Shown piece after piece: positions 10,567-19,463 of a stretch of DNA of 64,000 nt (its first letter is position 1; every line of letters begins with the position of its first letter). The DNA is taken from NCBI GenBank assembly GCA_023443865.1, contig JAEZST010000017.1:1-64000 (forward strand), given 5' to 3'. Source of the stretch: Spirochaetota bacterium. GTDB taxonomy: Bacteria > Spirochaetota > Spirochaetia > Treponematales > Treponemataceae. Made by a program: the position numbers and the translations under genes. The notes below the pieces were generated by a model. The model saw only the letters and a list, made by a program, of their open reading frames with translations. It was not told where the DNA came from and did not search any database.

Positions 10567-13500
10567 ATGAGAGACATCCAGGATTTCGACAGTTTAATGA
10601 TAAAGCTCGCCTCACCGGAGACCATCCGCGCATGGTCTTACGGAGAGGTGAAAAAACCCGAGACCATCAATTACCGCACCCTCCGCCCGGAGAAGGACGG
10701 CCTTTTCTGCGAGCGCATTTTCGGTACTACCAAGGAATGGGAATGCTATTGCGGAAAGTTCAAGTCCATCCGTTACAAGGGCGTAATCTGCGACCGTTGC
10801 GGCGTTGAAGTCACGCACTTCAAGGTTCGCCGCGAGCGCATGGGCCATATCGAGCTCGCCGCCCCGGTTTCGCACATCTGGTACTACCGCTCCGTACCGA
10901 GCCGCATGGGCTTGCTCCTGGACCTCCAGGTCATCGCCCTGCGCTCCATCCTGTACTATGAAAAGTACATCGTCATCGACGCGGGAGATACCGACCTCAA
11001 GAAGAACCAGCTCCTCACCGAGGAAGAATTCCACGAGGCCCAGGAGCGCTACGGCGGCTCCTTCACCGCGGGCATGGGCGCCGAGGCGATCAAGACCCTC
11101 CTCGAGAACCTTAACCTCGACGAGCTCGCCTCGGAACTCCGCGCGAAGATGATCGAGAAGGGCGCCAAGAGCGATAAGCGGCTCCTCAAGCGCATCGAGA
11201 TCGTGGAGAATTTCCGCGCCTCCACCAATAAGCCCTCGTGGATGATCCTCGACGTGATCCCCGTGATCCCGCCGGAGCTCCGCCCGATGGTCCAGCTCGA
11301 CGGCGGCCGCTTCGCCACGAGCGACCTCAACGACCTCTATCGCCGCGTGATCAACCGCAATAACCGCCTGAAACGGCTCATGAGCCTTAACGCCCCTGAC
11401 ATCATCATCAGGAACGAGAAGCGCATGCTTCAGGAAGCGGTTGACGCCCTCTTCGACAACTCCAAGCGAAAGCGCGTCATCAAGGGCGCCTCGAACCGGC
11501 CCCTGAAGTCCATTTCCGACATGCTCAAGGGTAAGCAGGGCCGTTTCCGCCAGAACCTCTTGGGTAAGCGCGTCGACTATTCCGGCCGTTCCGTAATCGT
11601 CGTCGGCCCCGAGCTGAAGCTCTGGCAGTGCGGACTCCCCACCAAGATGGCCCTCGAGCTCTTCAAGCCCTTCATTATGAAGAAGCTCGTGGACAAGGAC
11701 GTGGTGTACAACATCAAGAAGGCCAAGCTCCTCGTTGAGCAAGAATCCCCGGAAGTGTTCGCCATCCTCGACGAGGTAGTCCGCGAGCACCCGGTCATGC
11801 TGAACCGCGCCCCGACCCTTCACCGCCTCGGTATCCAGGCGTTCGAGCCCGTGCTCGTGGAAGGGAAGGCCATTCGCCTTCATCCGTTGGTCTGTAAGGC
11901 CTTCAACGCCGACTTCGACGGGGACCAGATGGCCGTTCACGTGCCCCTCACCCAGGCGGCGCAGATGGAATGCTGGACCCTTATGCTCTCAAGCCGAAAC
12001 CTCCTCGACCCCGCGAACGGCAAGTCCATCGTGTACCCGTCGCAGGACATGGTTCTCGGCCTTTATTACCTGACCAAGGTAAAGCCGAACGGAAAGGGAA
12101 CCGGCCACCGCTACACCGATTTCAACGAGGTCATGATGGCCGCCGAATCCGGCGCCGTGGGCTGGCAGTCCCTTATCAAGGTAAATTACCGCGGCATGTC
12201 CGTGGAGACCACCCCCGGCCGGCTCATTTTCAACGAGGAGATGCCCGAGGGCGTTCCCTTCACGAACGTGACCCTGGACGACAAGCAGATCCGCAAGCTG
12301 ATCGAGGGCGTGCACAAGGAATCGGGCCCCTGGCTCACCGTGCAGATGCTCGACAAGCTCAAGGCCACCGGCTATAAGTACGCGACCTTCTTCGGCGCCA
12401 CCCTTTCCATGGACGATATCCTCATTCCGCCCGAGAAGAGCGAAATGATCGACAAGGCCAACAAGGAAGTCGAGGCGATCCAGAAGCAGTACCAGCAGGG
12501 TCACATTACCCTGGACGAACGGTACAACCGCGTCGTCGAGGTGTGGTCAAAGACGAACGAAGACCTGACCAATATCATGATGAAGACCCTGGAAGGGGAC
12601 AAAGACGGTTTCAATACCATCTATATGATGGCCACCTCCGGCGCGCGCGGTAGCCGCAACCAGATCCGTCAGCTAGCGGGTATGCGCGGCCTTATGGCAA
12701 AGCCGAACGGCGACATCATCGAGCTTCCGATCCGGTCGAACTTCAAAGAGGGCCTTACGGTTATCGAGTTCTTCATCTCCACCAACGGCGCGCGCAAGGG
12801 TCTTTCCGATACGGCGCTCAAGACCGCCGACGCCGGTTACCTTACCCGCCGCCTGGTCGATATCGCCCAGGACGTGGTGGTTAACGAGGAAGACTGCGGG
12901 ACGATCAACGGTATCGAGTACGCGGCGATCAAGGAAGGCGACGAGGTTCTCGAATCGCTGCGCGACCGCATCGTGGGCCGCTATACCCTCGAGCGCGTAA
13001 CGCATCCCATCACCGGCGACATCCTTATCGACGTGAACGAATATATCACCGACGAGAAGGCCGCGGAGATCGACGAGGCTGGCGTGGAGTCCGTGAAGCT
13101 CCGCACCGTGCTCACCTGCGAAAGCAAGCACGGCGTGTGCGTAAAGTGTTACGGACGCAACCTCGCCCATAACAAGGTTATCGAGATCGGCGAGGCGGTC
13201 GGCATTATCGCGGCACAGTCCATCGGACAGCCCGGTACCCAGCTTACCATGCGTACCTTCCACGTCGGCGGTACGGCCACGAAGATCAGCGAAGAGAACC
13301 GCATCCTGCTCAAGTATCCCGTTATCGTGAAGGATATCGCCGGTACCCACGTCGTGCTCGACAACGGCAACTGGCTCTTTACCCGCAAGGGCTTCCTCAC
13401 GGTCAACAAGGTACTTCACGAGTATGCCCTCGAGGCTTCCGACAAGGTGCTCGTGGAAGACGGCCAGCGCGTCACCAAGGACGTCGCGCTGTTCTCCCAT

Positions 13501-14796
13501 AAGGGCAAGGAAACCCTCGCTTCCGACATCGCGTACGTGGCGCTCCGCTCCGGAAAGATTTACCTCGTAAGCCAGGATCAAAAGCTTGAGATCAGGAACG
13601 GTTCGGAGATGGTCATCAAGGCCGGCGATTTCGTGGCCGCGAACCAGACTATCGCGACCTTCGACCCCTTCTCCGAGCCGATAATCGCGGAATACAACGG
13701 TTACGTGCACTACGAGGAGATCATCCCCGGTTCCACCCTCAGCGAGGAACTCGACGAGGAAACCGGCAAGATCGAGAAGCGCATCAACGAATTCCAGCTC
13801 GATACGAAGCAGCCCCGCATCCACATTACTGACGAATCCGGTAACACGATCGGTTCTTATTACCTCCCGGGAGGCGCGTACCTCCTCGTGGAAGACAAGC
13901 AGGCGATCAAGGCCGGTACGACCATGGCCAAGATGCTCAAAGAATCGGCGAAAACCAAGGATATCACCGGCGGTCTTCCCCGCGTTTCCGAGCTTTTCGA
14001 GGCTCGCAAGCCCAAGTCGCCCACCGTTCTCGCCCAGATCTCCGGTACCGTTTCCTTCAAGGGTATCCTGAAAGGCAAGCGCGTACTCGTGGTTAAGGAC
14101 CAGTACGGCAAGGAATTCAAGCATCTCGTGCCGATGAGCAAGCGCCTTCTCGTACGGGACGGCGACGCGGTTGAGGCGGGAGAGGAGCTGTGCGACGGAG
14201 CGAAGAATCCCCACGATATCCTCGCGGTATCCGGCGAAAACGCGCTCCAAAACTACCTCATGGACGAAATCCAGCAGGTATACCGCCTCCAGGGCGTAGC
14301 GATCAACGACAAGCACATCGGCGTCATCGTGCGCCAGATGCTCCGCAAGGTCGAGATCGTGGCCGTCGGCGATACCCGCTTCATCTTCGGCCAACAGGTG
14401 GACAAGTACAAGTTCCACGAGGAGAACAACCGGGTGATGGGCGAGGGCGGTCAGCCCGCCATCGCGCGGCCGATGTTCCAGGGAATCACGAAGGCGTCGC
14501 TTAACATCGATTCCTTCATATCCGCGGCATCCTTCCAGGAAACCACGAGGGTCCTTACCAACGCGGCCATCGCCGGCGTGTCCGACAGCCTCCGCGGCCT
14601 GAAAGAAAACGTCATCATCGGTCACCTGATCCCCGCGGGAACCGGAATCAGGCAGTACAGGAACGTTAAGCTCTTCGACAAGGAGAACGCCGACCTGGAT
14701 ATCCAGATGAACGAAATCCTCGAGCGCCGCAAGCTCGAGAAGGAAATGGAGACCATCGAAGACGATTCGGACTTCGAGGCCGACGACAACGATTGA
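10567..14796 (+). CDS. rpoC: DNA-directed RNA polymerase subunit beta'
   Basis: The 1409-residue catalytic subunit carries the active-site magnesium motif NADFDGDQMAVH. The N-terminal zinc site (CYCGKF and CDRCG) and the bridge-helix/trigger-loop regions (GARGSRNQIRQLAGMRGL; IGEAVGIIAAQSIGQPGTQLTMRTFH) are all present. A second zinc cluster (CESKHGVCVKCYG) lies near residue 850. The C-terminal tail is acidic. It follows rpoB by 13 nt. A GCGGGA/TCCCGC hairpin at about 14808-14832 precedes rpsL and may attenuate read-through. Confidence 0.99.
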   Translation: MRDIQDFDSLMIKLASPETIRAWSYGEVKKPETINYRTLRPEKDGLFCERIFGTTKEWECYCGKFKSIRYKGVICDRCGVEVTHFKVRRERMGHIELAAPVSHIWYYRSVPSRMGLLLDLQVIALRSILYYEKYIVIDAGDTDLKKNQLLTEEEFHEAQERYGGSFTAGMGAEAIKTLLENLNLDELASELRAKMIEKGAKSDKRLLKRIEIVENFRASTNKPSWMILDVIPVIPPELRPMVQLDGGRFATSDLNDLYRRVINRNNRLKRLMSLNAPDIIIRNEKRMLQEAVDALFDNSKRKRVIKGASNRPLKSISDMLKGKQGRFRQNLLGKRVDYSGRSVIVVGPELKLWQCGLPTKMALELFKPFIMKKLVDKDVVYNIKKAKLLVEQESPEVFAILDEVVREHPVMLNRAPTLHRLGIQAFEPVLVEGKAIRLHPLVCKAFNADFDGDQMAVHVPLTQAAQMECWTLMLSSRNLLDPANGKSIVYPSQDMVLGLYYLTKVKPNGKGTGHRYTDFNEVMMAAESGAVGWQSLIKVNYRGMSVETTPGRLIFNEEMPEGVPFTNVTLDDKQIRKLIEGVHKESGPWLTVQMLDKLKATGYKYATFFGATLSMDDILIPPEKSEMIDKANKEVEAIQKQYQQGHITLDERYNRVVEVWSKTNEDLTNIMMKTLEGDKDGFNTIYMMATSGARGSRNQIRQLAGMRGLMAKPNGDIIELPIRSNFKEGLTVIEFFISTNGARKGLSDTALKTADAGYLTRRLVDIAQDVVVNEEDCGTINGIEYAAIKEGDEVLESLRDRIVGRYTLERVTHPITGDILIDVNEYITDEKAAEIDEAGVESVKLRTVLTCESKHGVCVKCYGRNLAHNKVIEIGEAVGIIAAQSIGQPGTQLTMRTFHVGGTATKISEENRILLKYPVIVKDIAGTHVVLDNGNWLFTRKGFLTVNKVLHEYALEASDKVLVEDGQRVTKDVALFSHKGKETLASDIAYVALRSGKIYLVSQDQKLEIRNGSEMVIKAGDFVAANQTIATFDPFSEPIIAEYNGYVHYEEIIPGSTLSEELDEETGKIEKRINEFQLDTKQPRIHITDESGNTIGSYYLPGGAYLLVEDKQAIKAGTTMAKMLKESAKTKDITGGLPRVSELFEARKPKSPTVLAQISGTVSFKGILKGKRVLVVKDQYGKEFKHLVPMSKRLLVRDGDAVEAGEELCDGAKNPHDILAVSGENALQNYLMDEIQQVYRLQGVAINDKHIGVIVRQMLRKVEIVAVGDTRFIFGQQVDKYKFHEENNRVMGEGGQPAIARPMFQGITKASLNIDSFISAASFQETTRVLTNAAIAGVSDSLRGLKENVIIGHLIPAGTGIRQYRNVKLFDKENADLDIQMNEILERRKLEKEMETIEDDSDFEADDND

Positions 14797-14884
14797 CATA
14801 GGTTGCGGGATCCCGGTATGATGGTCCCGCTTTCATCGAATTTTATCCGGGGTGCTGACCGGATCAGAATAGGAGAAAAGGCTA

Positions 14885-15259
14885 ATGCCTACAATAAACC
14901 AACTTATAAAGCAGGGTCGCAAGACCGTCGCCAACCGGACCAAAAGCCCGGCGCTTCAGTCCTGCCCCCAGCGCCGCGGGGTTTGCACCCGCGTCATGAC
15001 CGTTACCCCGAAGAAACCGAACTCGGCTCTCCGGAAGGTCGCGCGCGTGCGCCTCTCCAACGGAATCGAGGTTACCGCGTACATCCCCGGTATCGGTCAC
15101 AACCTGCAGGAACACTCCGTCGTGCTCATCCGCGGCGGTCGTGTTAAGGACCTTCCTGGTGTTCGCTACCATATCATCCGCGGAACCAAGGATACCCTCG
15201 GAGTCGCCGACCGCAAGCGCGGACGGTCCAAGTACGGCGCCAAGCGCCCGAAAGCGTAA
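14885..15259 (+). CDS. rpsL: 30S ribosomal protein S12
   Basis: A 124-residue decoding-centre protein. The conserved loop TPKKPNSALRK, where streptomycin-resistance substitutions fall, has the sensitive-type lysine; the GHNLQEHSVVLIRGGRVKDLPGVRYH block is intact. AGGAGA lies about 8 nt before the ATG. It is followed 12 nt later by rpsG, the start of a str-type operon that lacks fusA. Confidence 0.98.
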   Translation: MPTINQLIKQGRKTVANRTKSPALQSCPQRRGVCTRVMTVTPKKPNSALRKVARVRLSNGIEVTAYIPGIGHNLQEHSVVLIRGGRVKDLPGVRYHIIRGTKDTLGVADRKRGRSKYGAKRPKA

Positions 15260-15271
15260 GGAGACGGTAAA

Positions 15272-15742
15272 ATGGGAAGAAAGAATAAGACCATTGATCG
15301 GCCCATCGCGCCGGATCCGAAGTATCACAGCGTCGTGGTTTCCAAGTTCGTCAGCCGCATGATGCTCGACGGCAAAAAGGCCACCAGCGTGCGCATCATT
15401 TACGATGCCATGGACAAGATTAAGGAAAAGACCGATAAGGAGCCCCTCGAGGTATTCCTTAAGGCTCTCGATAACGTAAAGCCGATGGTGGAAGTAAAGA
15501 GCCGCCGCGTCGGTGGCGCGACCTATCAGGTTCCTATCGAAATCCGCGAAAGCCGCCGCGAGGCCCTTGGAATGCGCTGGGTAATCAACGCCGCCCGTTC
15601 CCGCTCCGGCCACGAAATGGCCGAACGCCTGGCAGCCGAGCTTGTGGACGCTTTTAACAGTACCGGTACCGCCTTCAAGAAGAAGGAAGATACCCACAAG
15701 ATGGCCGACGCCAACAAGGCATTCGCCCATTACCGGTGGTAG
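15272..15742 (+). CDS. rpsG: 30S ribosomal protein S7
   Basis: A 156-residue protein that nucleates assembly of the 30S head and lies near the E site. Conserved segments include KFVSRMMLDGKKA, NVKPMVEVKSRRVGGATYQVP and EMAERLAAELVDA. Its stop at 15740-15742 is 1 nt before the first hairpin of array B, and the next gene is 773 nt away. Confidence 0.98.
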   Translation: MGRKNKTIDRPIAPDPKYHSVVVSKFVSRMMLDGKKATSVRIIYDAMDKIKEKTDKEPLEVFLKALDNVKPMVEVKSRRVGGATYQVPIEIRESRREALGMRWVINAARSRSGHEMAERLAAELVDAFNSTGTAFKKKEDTHKMADANKAFAHYRW

Positions 15743-15743
15743 G

Positions 15744-15891
15744 GCTGAAGCCTTTGGCTTCAGCTTGAAGAATCGGCTTTGCCGATTCTTCACGGGGGGG
15801 GTCAAAGCCGTCGACTTGGAGAAACGCTTTGCGTTTCTCCACGGCCAGATACGGAGCGTTCAGCTTGAAGAATCGGCTTTGCCAATTCTTC
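15744..15891 (+). repeat. Hairpin array B after rpsG
   Basis: Four near-perfect hairpins, all with TTT loops: GCTGAAGCC/GGCTTCAGC (15744-15764), GAAGAATCGGC/GCCGATTCTTC (15767-15791), GGAGAAACGC/GCGTTTCTCC (15818-15840) and GAAGAATCGGC/GCCAATTCTTC (15867-15891). The second and fourth belong to a 36-nt direct repeat (15761-15796 and 15861-15896) with one mismatch and an exact 100-bp offset. No T tracts follow. The gap 15743-16515 otherwise holds a terminator, a promoter and a structured region. Confidence 0.85.
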
Positions 15892-15938
15892 ACGGGTTGA
15901 GCGCGATGCGATTAGCCCATCACGGTACGAAATTCCGC

Positions 15939-15968
15939 AAAAAACCTCCCCAAAAGGGAGGTTTTTTC
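15939..15968 (+). terminator. Intrinsic terminator of the rpsL-rpsG transcript
   Basis: AAAAAACCTCCC pairs with GGGAGGTTTTTT around a CAAAA loop (15939-15968). The A and T arms make it bidirectional in form. It separates rpsLG from the transcription unit that follows. Confidence 0.85.
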
Positions 15969-15998
15969 ATTATTCGGGCCTCTTTTATCCCTTTGCCC

Positions 15999-16027
15999 TT
16001 GACTCTTTTCATGTGAGCCGGTATAAA
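15999..16027 (+). promoter_or_regulatory. Strong promoter of the structured RNA / tuf leader
   Basis: TTGACT (15999-16004), exactly 17 nt, then TATAAA (16022-16027), directly after a terminator. The predicted start is near 16034, 480 nt before tuf, so it drives either a separate RNA or an unusually long leader. Confidence 0.75.
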
Positions 16028-16033
16028 AGAGTA

Positions 16034-16390
16034 CCTTGAAGTGTCCGCATTCGCGAGATACTTCGGTGTTCTTTGAGAGTCCAGGGCGCAACCGTAAAGC
16101 CCGAGGCCGTCAATCGGTCTCCCGCAGGAATTGCGCAGCCCTTGGTTCGACATCACGCGTCGTTGACGCTTGATATATACGACAGTTGGTATCAGGGGTG
16201 ATATGGAATGGCCGAGTCCTTACGGATTGGGCTTTAACCCGCAAGCCGCGGGTCCTCATCTGGATACCAAACCAGTCATCGATGCGAAATCGTTGGTGAT
16301 GATCAGGTGGTACCGGCAAAACCGCTCGAAAACCTATGAGCGGTGCGTCTACTAAAAGTCCGTATAGCGGGCTCCCGTCTGATCATTTTC
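16034..16390 (+). ncRNA. Candidate structured RNA or long tuf leader
   Basis: No convincing protein is encoded here, but helices are dense: GAAGTGTC/GATACTTC (16038-16064), GAGGCCG/CGGTCTC (16103-16121), GCGTC/GACGC (16157-16169), a closing stem TTGGTATC/GATACCAA (16186-16270) around CCGAGTCC/GGATTGGG (16212-16231) and ACCCGC/GCGGGT (16237-16253), then a second closed domain ATGATCAG/CTGATCAT (16299-16386) around ACCGCTC/GAGCGGT (16321-16344). The last stem is followed by TTTTCC. It does not show the conserved cores I know for RNase P RNA, tmRNA or SRP RNA. It may be a regulatory leader of tuf or an independent small RNA. Confidence 0.55.
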
Positions 16391-16515
16391 CTCGACACTA
16401 CATTGGTTTCTGTGCATACGCGTTCGGGTATTAACCATTTAGTCTAACGGCTAAGGGTTTACTTATAATGCGGGAAATATTTTAATGCTTGCCTATAATC
16501 TTTCAGGAGGATCAA

Positions 16516-17703
16516 ATGGCAAAGGAAAAGTTCGAACGAACTAAACCCCACATGAACGTTGGTACCATCGGTCACGTTGACCATGGTAAGACCACCCTTT
16601 CCGCCGCTATCACCATGTACTGCGCGAAGAAATTCGGCGACAAGGCGCTCAAGTATGACGAAATCGACAACGCGCCCGAAGAGAAGGCCCGTGGTATTAC
16701 CATCAATACCCGTCACATGGAGTACCAGTCCGAGAAGCGCCACTACGCGCACATCGACTGCCCCGGACACGCCGACTATATCAAGAACATGATCACCGGC
16801 GCCGCCCAGATGGACGGTGCGGTTCTCGTCGTTTCCGCGCCCGATTCCGTTATGCCCCAGACCCGCGAGCACATCCTGCTTGCCCGCCAGGTAGGCGTTC
16901 CCTCGATCATCGTCTTCCTGAACAAGGTTGACCTTCTCGACGATCCCGACCTGCTCGAGCTCGTAGAGGAAGAGGTTCGCGACGTTCTCGAATCCTATCA
17001 GTTCCCCCGCGATACCCCCATCATCAAGGGTTCCGCGTTTAAGGCCATGGCCGACGGCGCCGGTCCCGAGGATACCGCCTGCATCCAGGAGCTCCTCGAT
17101 ACCATGGATACCTACTTCAAGGATCCCGAGCGCGCTTCCGACAAGCCCTTCCTTATGCCGATCGAGGATATCTTCACCATTTCCGGTCGCGGTACCGTCG
17201 TTACCGGTCGTATCGAGAGCGGCGTGATCAACCTCAACGAGGAAGTCGAGATCGTCGGTATTCGCCCGACCACCAAGACTGTTATCACCGGTATCGAAAT
17301 GTTCAACAAGCTCCTCGACAGCGGTATGGCCGGCGATAACGTCGGTCTCCTCCTCCGCGGCGTTGAGAAGAAGTCCGTTGAGCGCGGTCAGGTTCTCGCC
17401 AAGCCCGGTTCGATCACCCCTCACACCAAGTTTGAGGCCCAGATCTACGTTCTTTCCAAGGACGAAGGTGGACGCCACAGCCCGTTCTTCTCCGGCTATC
17501 GCCCCCAGTTCTACTTCCGCACTACCGACATCACCGGAACCATTACCCTTCCGGCCGGCGTCGACATGGTTAAGCCCGGTGACAACACCAAGATCATTGG
17601 CGAACTCATTCACCCCATCGCTATGCAGAAGGGACTCAAGCTCGCCGTTCGTGAAGGTGGACGCACTGTCGCTTCCGGTCAGGTAACTGAGATCGTCGAG
17701 TAA
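16516..17703 (+). CDS. tuf: Elongation factor Tu
   Basis: This 395-residue GTPase delivers aminoacyl-tRNA to the ribosome. G motifs are GHVDHGKT, DCPGHADY and NKVD; the effector region ARGITINTRHMEYQ and the C-terminal domain ending GQVTEIVE are spirochaete-like. ATG 16516 follows CAGGAGG; an upstream in-frame ATG at 16489 would add residues absent from the family. TATAAT-like elements at 16473-16478 and 16494-16499 may allow a second start close to the gene. fusA is missing from its usual place before tuf. Confidence 0.98.
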   Translation: MAKEKFERTKPHMNVGTIGHVDHGKTTLSAAITMYCAKKFGDKALKYDEIDNAPEEKARGITINTRHMEYQSEKRHYAHIDCPGHADYIKNMITGAAQMDGAVLVVSAPDSVMPQTREHILLARQVGVPSIIVFLNKVDLLDDPDLLELVEEEVRDVLESYQFPRDTPIIKGSAFKAMADGAGPEDTACIQELLDTMDTYFKDPERASDKPFLMPIEDIFTISGRGTVVTGRIESGVINLNEEVEIVGIRPTTKTVITGIEMFNKLLDSGMAGDNVGLLLRGVEKKSVERGQVLAKPGSITPHTKFEAQIYVLSKDEGGRHSPFFSGYRPQFYFRTTDITGTITLPAGVDMVKPGDNTKIIGELIHPIAMQKGLKLAVREGGRTVASGQVTEIVE

Positions 17704-17735
17704 TTATTGAACAGAGCGGCCGGCCGAAGCCCAAA

Positions 17736-17796
17736 GCCGTTCCTTATGGAACGGCCCGGCTCGGCTTGACGGAAGGCGCGCGTTTTGCGCCTTCCG
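17736..17796 (+). other. Two hairpins between tuf and rpsJ
   Basis: GCCGTTCC-TTAT-GGAACGGC (17736-17755) and CGGAAGGCGC with GCGCCTTCCG (17770-17796), the latter followed by CCGTTTTGTC. They could form a partial terminator after tuf or an RNA-processing site; rpsJ starts 20 nt later. Confidence 0.6.
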
Positions 17797-17816
17797 CCGT
17801 TTTGTCTGGAGGAAAA

Positions 17817-18125
17817 ATGGCTAAGGAAAAAATTCGCGTAAGACTTCGCGGATTCGATGTTGAGTTGATCGACCAGAGCTCGAAGGCAATCGTACAGACT
17901 GTCCAAAAAGCCGGCGCCAAGGTATCGGGACCCATCCCGCTGCCGACCAGGATCAACAAGGTTACGGTTCTCCGCTCGCCCCACGTTAACAAGAAATCCC
18001 GCGAGCAGTTCGAGATGCGCACGCACAAGCGGCTTATTGACATCATCGAGCCCTCCGCAGAGGTAATGGACTCGCTGATGAAGCTCGAGCTCCCCGCTGG
18101 CGTCGACGTAGAGATCAAGCAGTAA
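17817..18125 (+). CDS. rpsJ: 30S ribosomal protein S10
   Basis: A 102-residue 30S head protein that is also the NusE partner of NusG/NusB in antitermination. It begins MAKEKIRVRLRGFDVELID and contains the conserved SPHVNKKSREQFEMRTHKRLIDI. The ATG at 17817 has GGAGG 7 nt upstream; the longer open frame reads back through the hairpin. It is the first gene of the S10 operon. Confidence 0.98.
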   Translation: MAKEKIRVRLRGFDVELIDQSSKAIVQTVQKAGAKVSGPIPLPTRINKVTVLRSPHVNKKSREQFEMRTHKRLIDIIEPSAEVMDSLMKLELPAGVDVEIKQ

Positions 18126-18182
18126 TTTTTTGGTAGACGGTCCCCCGGATCAGGGGATAACGTACCTAAGGAGTAGATCAGA

Positions 18183-18809
18183 ATGATAGGTCTGATAGCG
18201 AAGAAAGTGGGCATGACCCAGGTCTTTGACGAAAGCGGAAACCTCATACCGGTAACCGTGATCCGCGTCGAGCCCAACACGGTAGTGTCCAAAAAAGACG
18301 AGGAAACGTTCGGTTACGAAGCCGTCGTGCTCGGCCTTGAAGATCTCAAGGCCAGTCGAGCCAGCAAGCCGTACGCCGGGCAGTTTCCCGAAGGTATCGC
18401 CCCGAAGCGGCATCTCAAGGAATTCCGCGGTTTCGACCGCGAGGTGACCGTAGGTGATCAGGTTGGAGTCGAGATTCTCGAGGACATTCGTTACCTCGAC
18501 GTCACGGCGACTTCCAAGGGCAAGGGATTCCAGGGTGTCATGAAGCGCTGGGGTTTCCATGGCGGACGCGCGTCCCATGGTTCCAAGTTCCATCGCGAGC
18601 CGGGCGGTACCGGCATGAGCACCACACCCGGACATACTTTCAAGAATATCAAGATGCCCGGACGCATGGGTCGCGAGCGCGTGACCGTGCAGAATCTTAA
18701 GATCCAGAAAATCGATCCTGAGCTGAAGGTAGTGATGGTTCGCGGATCCGTACCCGGTCACAAGGACTGTACGCTGATCATCAAGTCCGCAGTCAAGAAA
18801 GAGATCTAA
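18183..18809 (+). CDS. rplC: 50S ribosomal protein L3
   Basis: A 208-residue protein that organises rRNA near the peptidyl transferase centre. It starts MIGLIAKKVGMTQVFDESG and has the conserved loop FHGGRASHGSKFHREPGGTG whose tip reaches the active site. It lies 57 nt after rpsJ with a good AAGGAG, the usual S10-operon position. Confidence 0.97.
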   Translation: MIGLIAKKVGMTQVFDESGNLIPVTVIRVEPNTVVSKKDEETFGYEAVVLGLEDLKASRASKPYAGQFPEGIAPKRHLKEFRGFDREVTVGDQVGVEILEDIRYLDVTATSKGKGFQGVMKRWGFHGGRASHGSKFHREPGGTGMSTTPGHTFKNIKMPGRMGRERVTVQNLKIQKIDPELKVVMVRGSVPGHKDCTLIIKSAVKKEI

Positions 18810-18824
18810 CGACAGGAGAAGACG

Positions 18825-19463
18825 ATGGAAAAGAAAGTCTATTCGGTCGATGGCAAGGAACTGAGGACAATCAATCTCGATGATAACGTATTTGGCCTTC
18901 CGGTCAACGAAGACGTGATCTACTACGCCATCAACAATGAATTAGCTAATCTGCGCGTCGGAACCGCTTGTACCAAAACCCGTGCCGAAGTGCACGGCTC
19001 CAACGCCAAGCCGTACAAGCAGAAGGGAACCGGCCGTGCCCGCCGCGGTGACAAAAAGTCGCCGGTCGCGGTTGGCGGCGGTATCATATTCGGTCCCCGT
19101 CCGCGCGATTATAGTTACACTTTGCCCAAGAAGGTAAAGCGCCTTGCGATGAAATCGATCCTCAGCCTCAAGGCTCAGGACGAGCGGCTTACCGTTGTGG
19201 AGGATTTCTCCGTAGCCAGCGGCAAGACGAAGGATCTCGTGAAGATCCTTTCGAATTTCTCCAAGGGAGAGCGCACCGTCATTATCCTCAAGGACGACGA
19301 CGCGGCGATCAAGCAGGCCGGACGCAATATTCCGACCCTCTCGTTCCTTTCCTTTAACCGGCTTCGCGCCCATGACCTTTTCTATGGACGGAAAGTGCTC
19401 ATTCTCGAATCCGCGGCAAAGAATCTCGCCGGTTTTTACGGCACCGAAGAGGGGGCTGAGTAA
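18825..19463 (+). CDS. rplD: 50S ribosomal protein L4
   Basis: A 212-residue protein whose extended loop (KPYKQKGTGRARRGDKKSPVAVGGG) lines the peptide exit tunnel near the macrolide site. In enterobacteria L4 represses the S10 operon; whether it does so here is not visible. Its stop overlaps the rplW start by one base (TAATG). Confidence 0.97.
   Translation: MEKKVYSVDGKELRTINLDDNVFGLPVNEDVIYYAINNELANLRVGTACTKTRAEVHGSNAKPYKQKGTGRARRGDKKSPVAVGGGIIFGPRPRDYSYTLPKKVKRLAMKSILSLKAQDERLTVVEDFSVASGKTKDLVKILSNFSKGERTVIILKDDDAAIKQAGRNIPTLSFLSFNRLRAHDLFYGRKVLILESAAKNLAGFYGTEEGAE

Noticed and set aside
12673..14799. A 708-residue open frame antisense to rpoC.
   Set aside because: Same cause; low-complexity composition and no recognisable domain.
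15744..15891. Array B as a set of ordinary terminators.
   Set aside because: No T tract follows any stem, and a proper terminator lies separately at 15939.
16304..16317. CAGGTGGTACCGGC resembles the T-box antiterminator core.
   Set aside because: There is no clear specifier stem-loop, the match is imperfect, and the downstream gene is tuf rather than a synthetase or amino acid gene.
16170..16355. A 61-codon open frame in the structured region before tuf.
   Set aside because: No Shine-Dalgarno, no family pattern, and its sequence is largely explained by the stems.
16459..17613. A 384-residue open frame antisense to tuf.
   Set aside because: A mirror of EF-Tu codons with no independent support.
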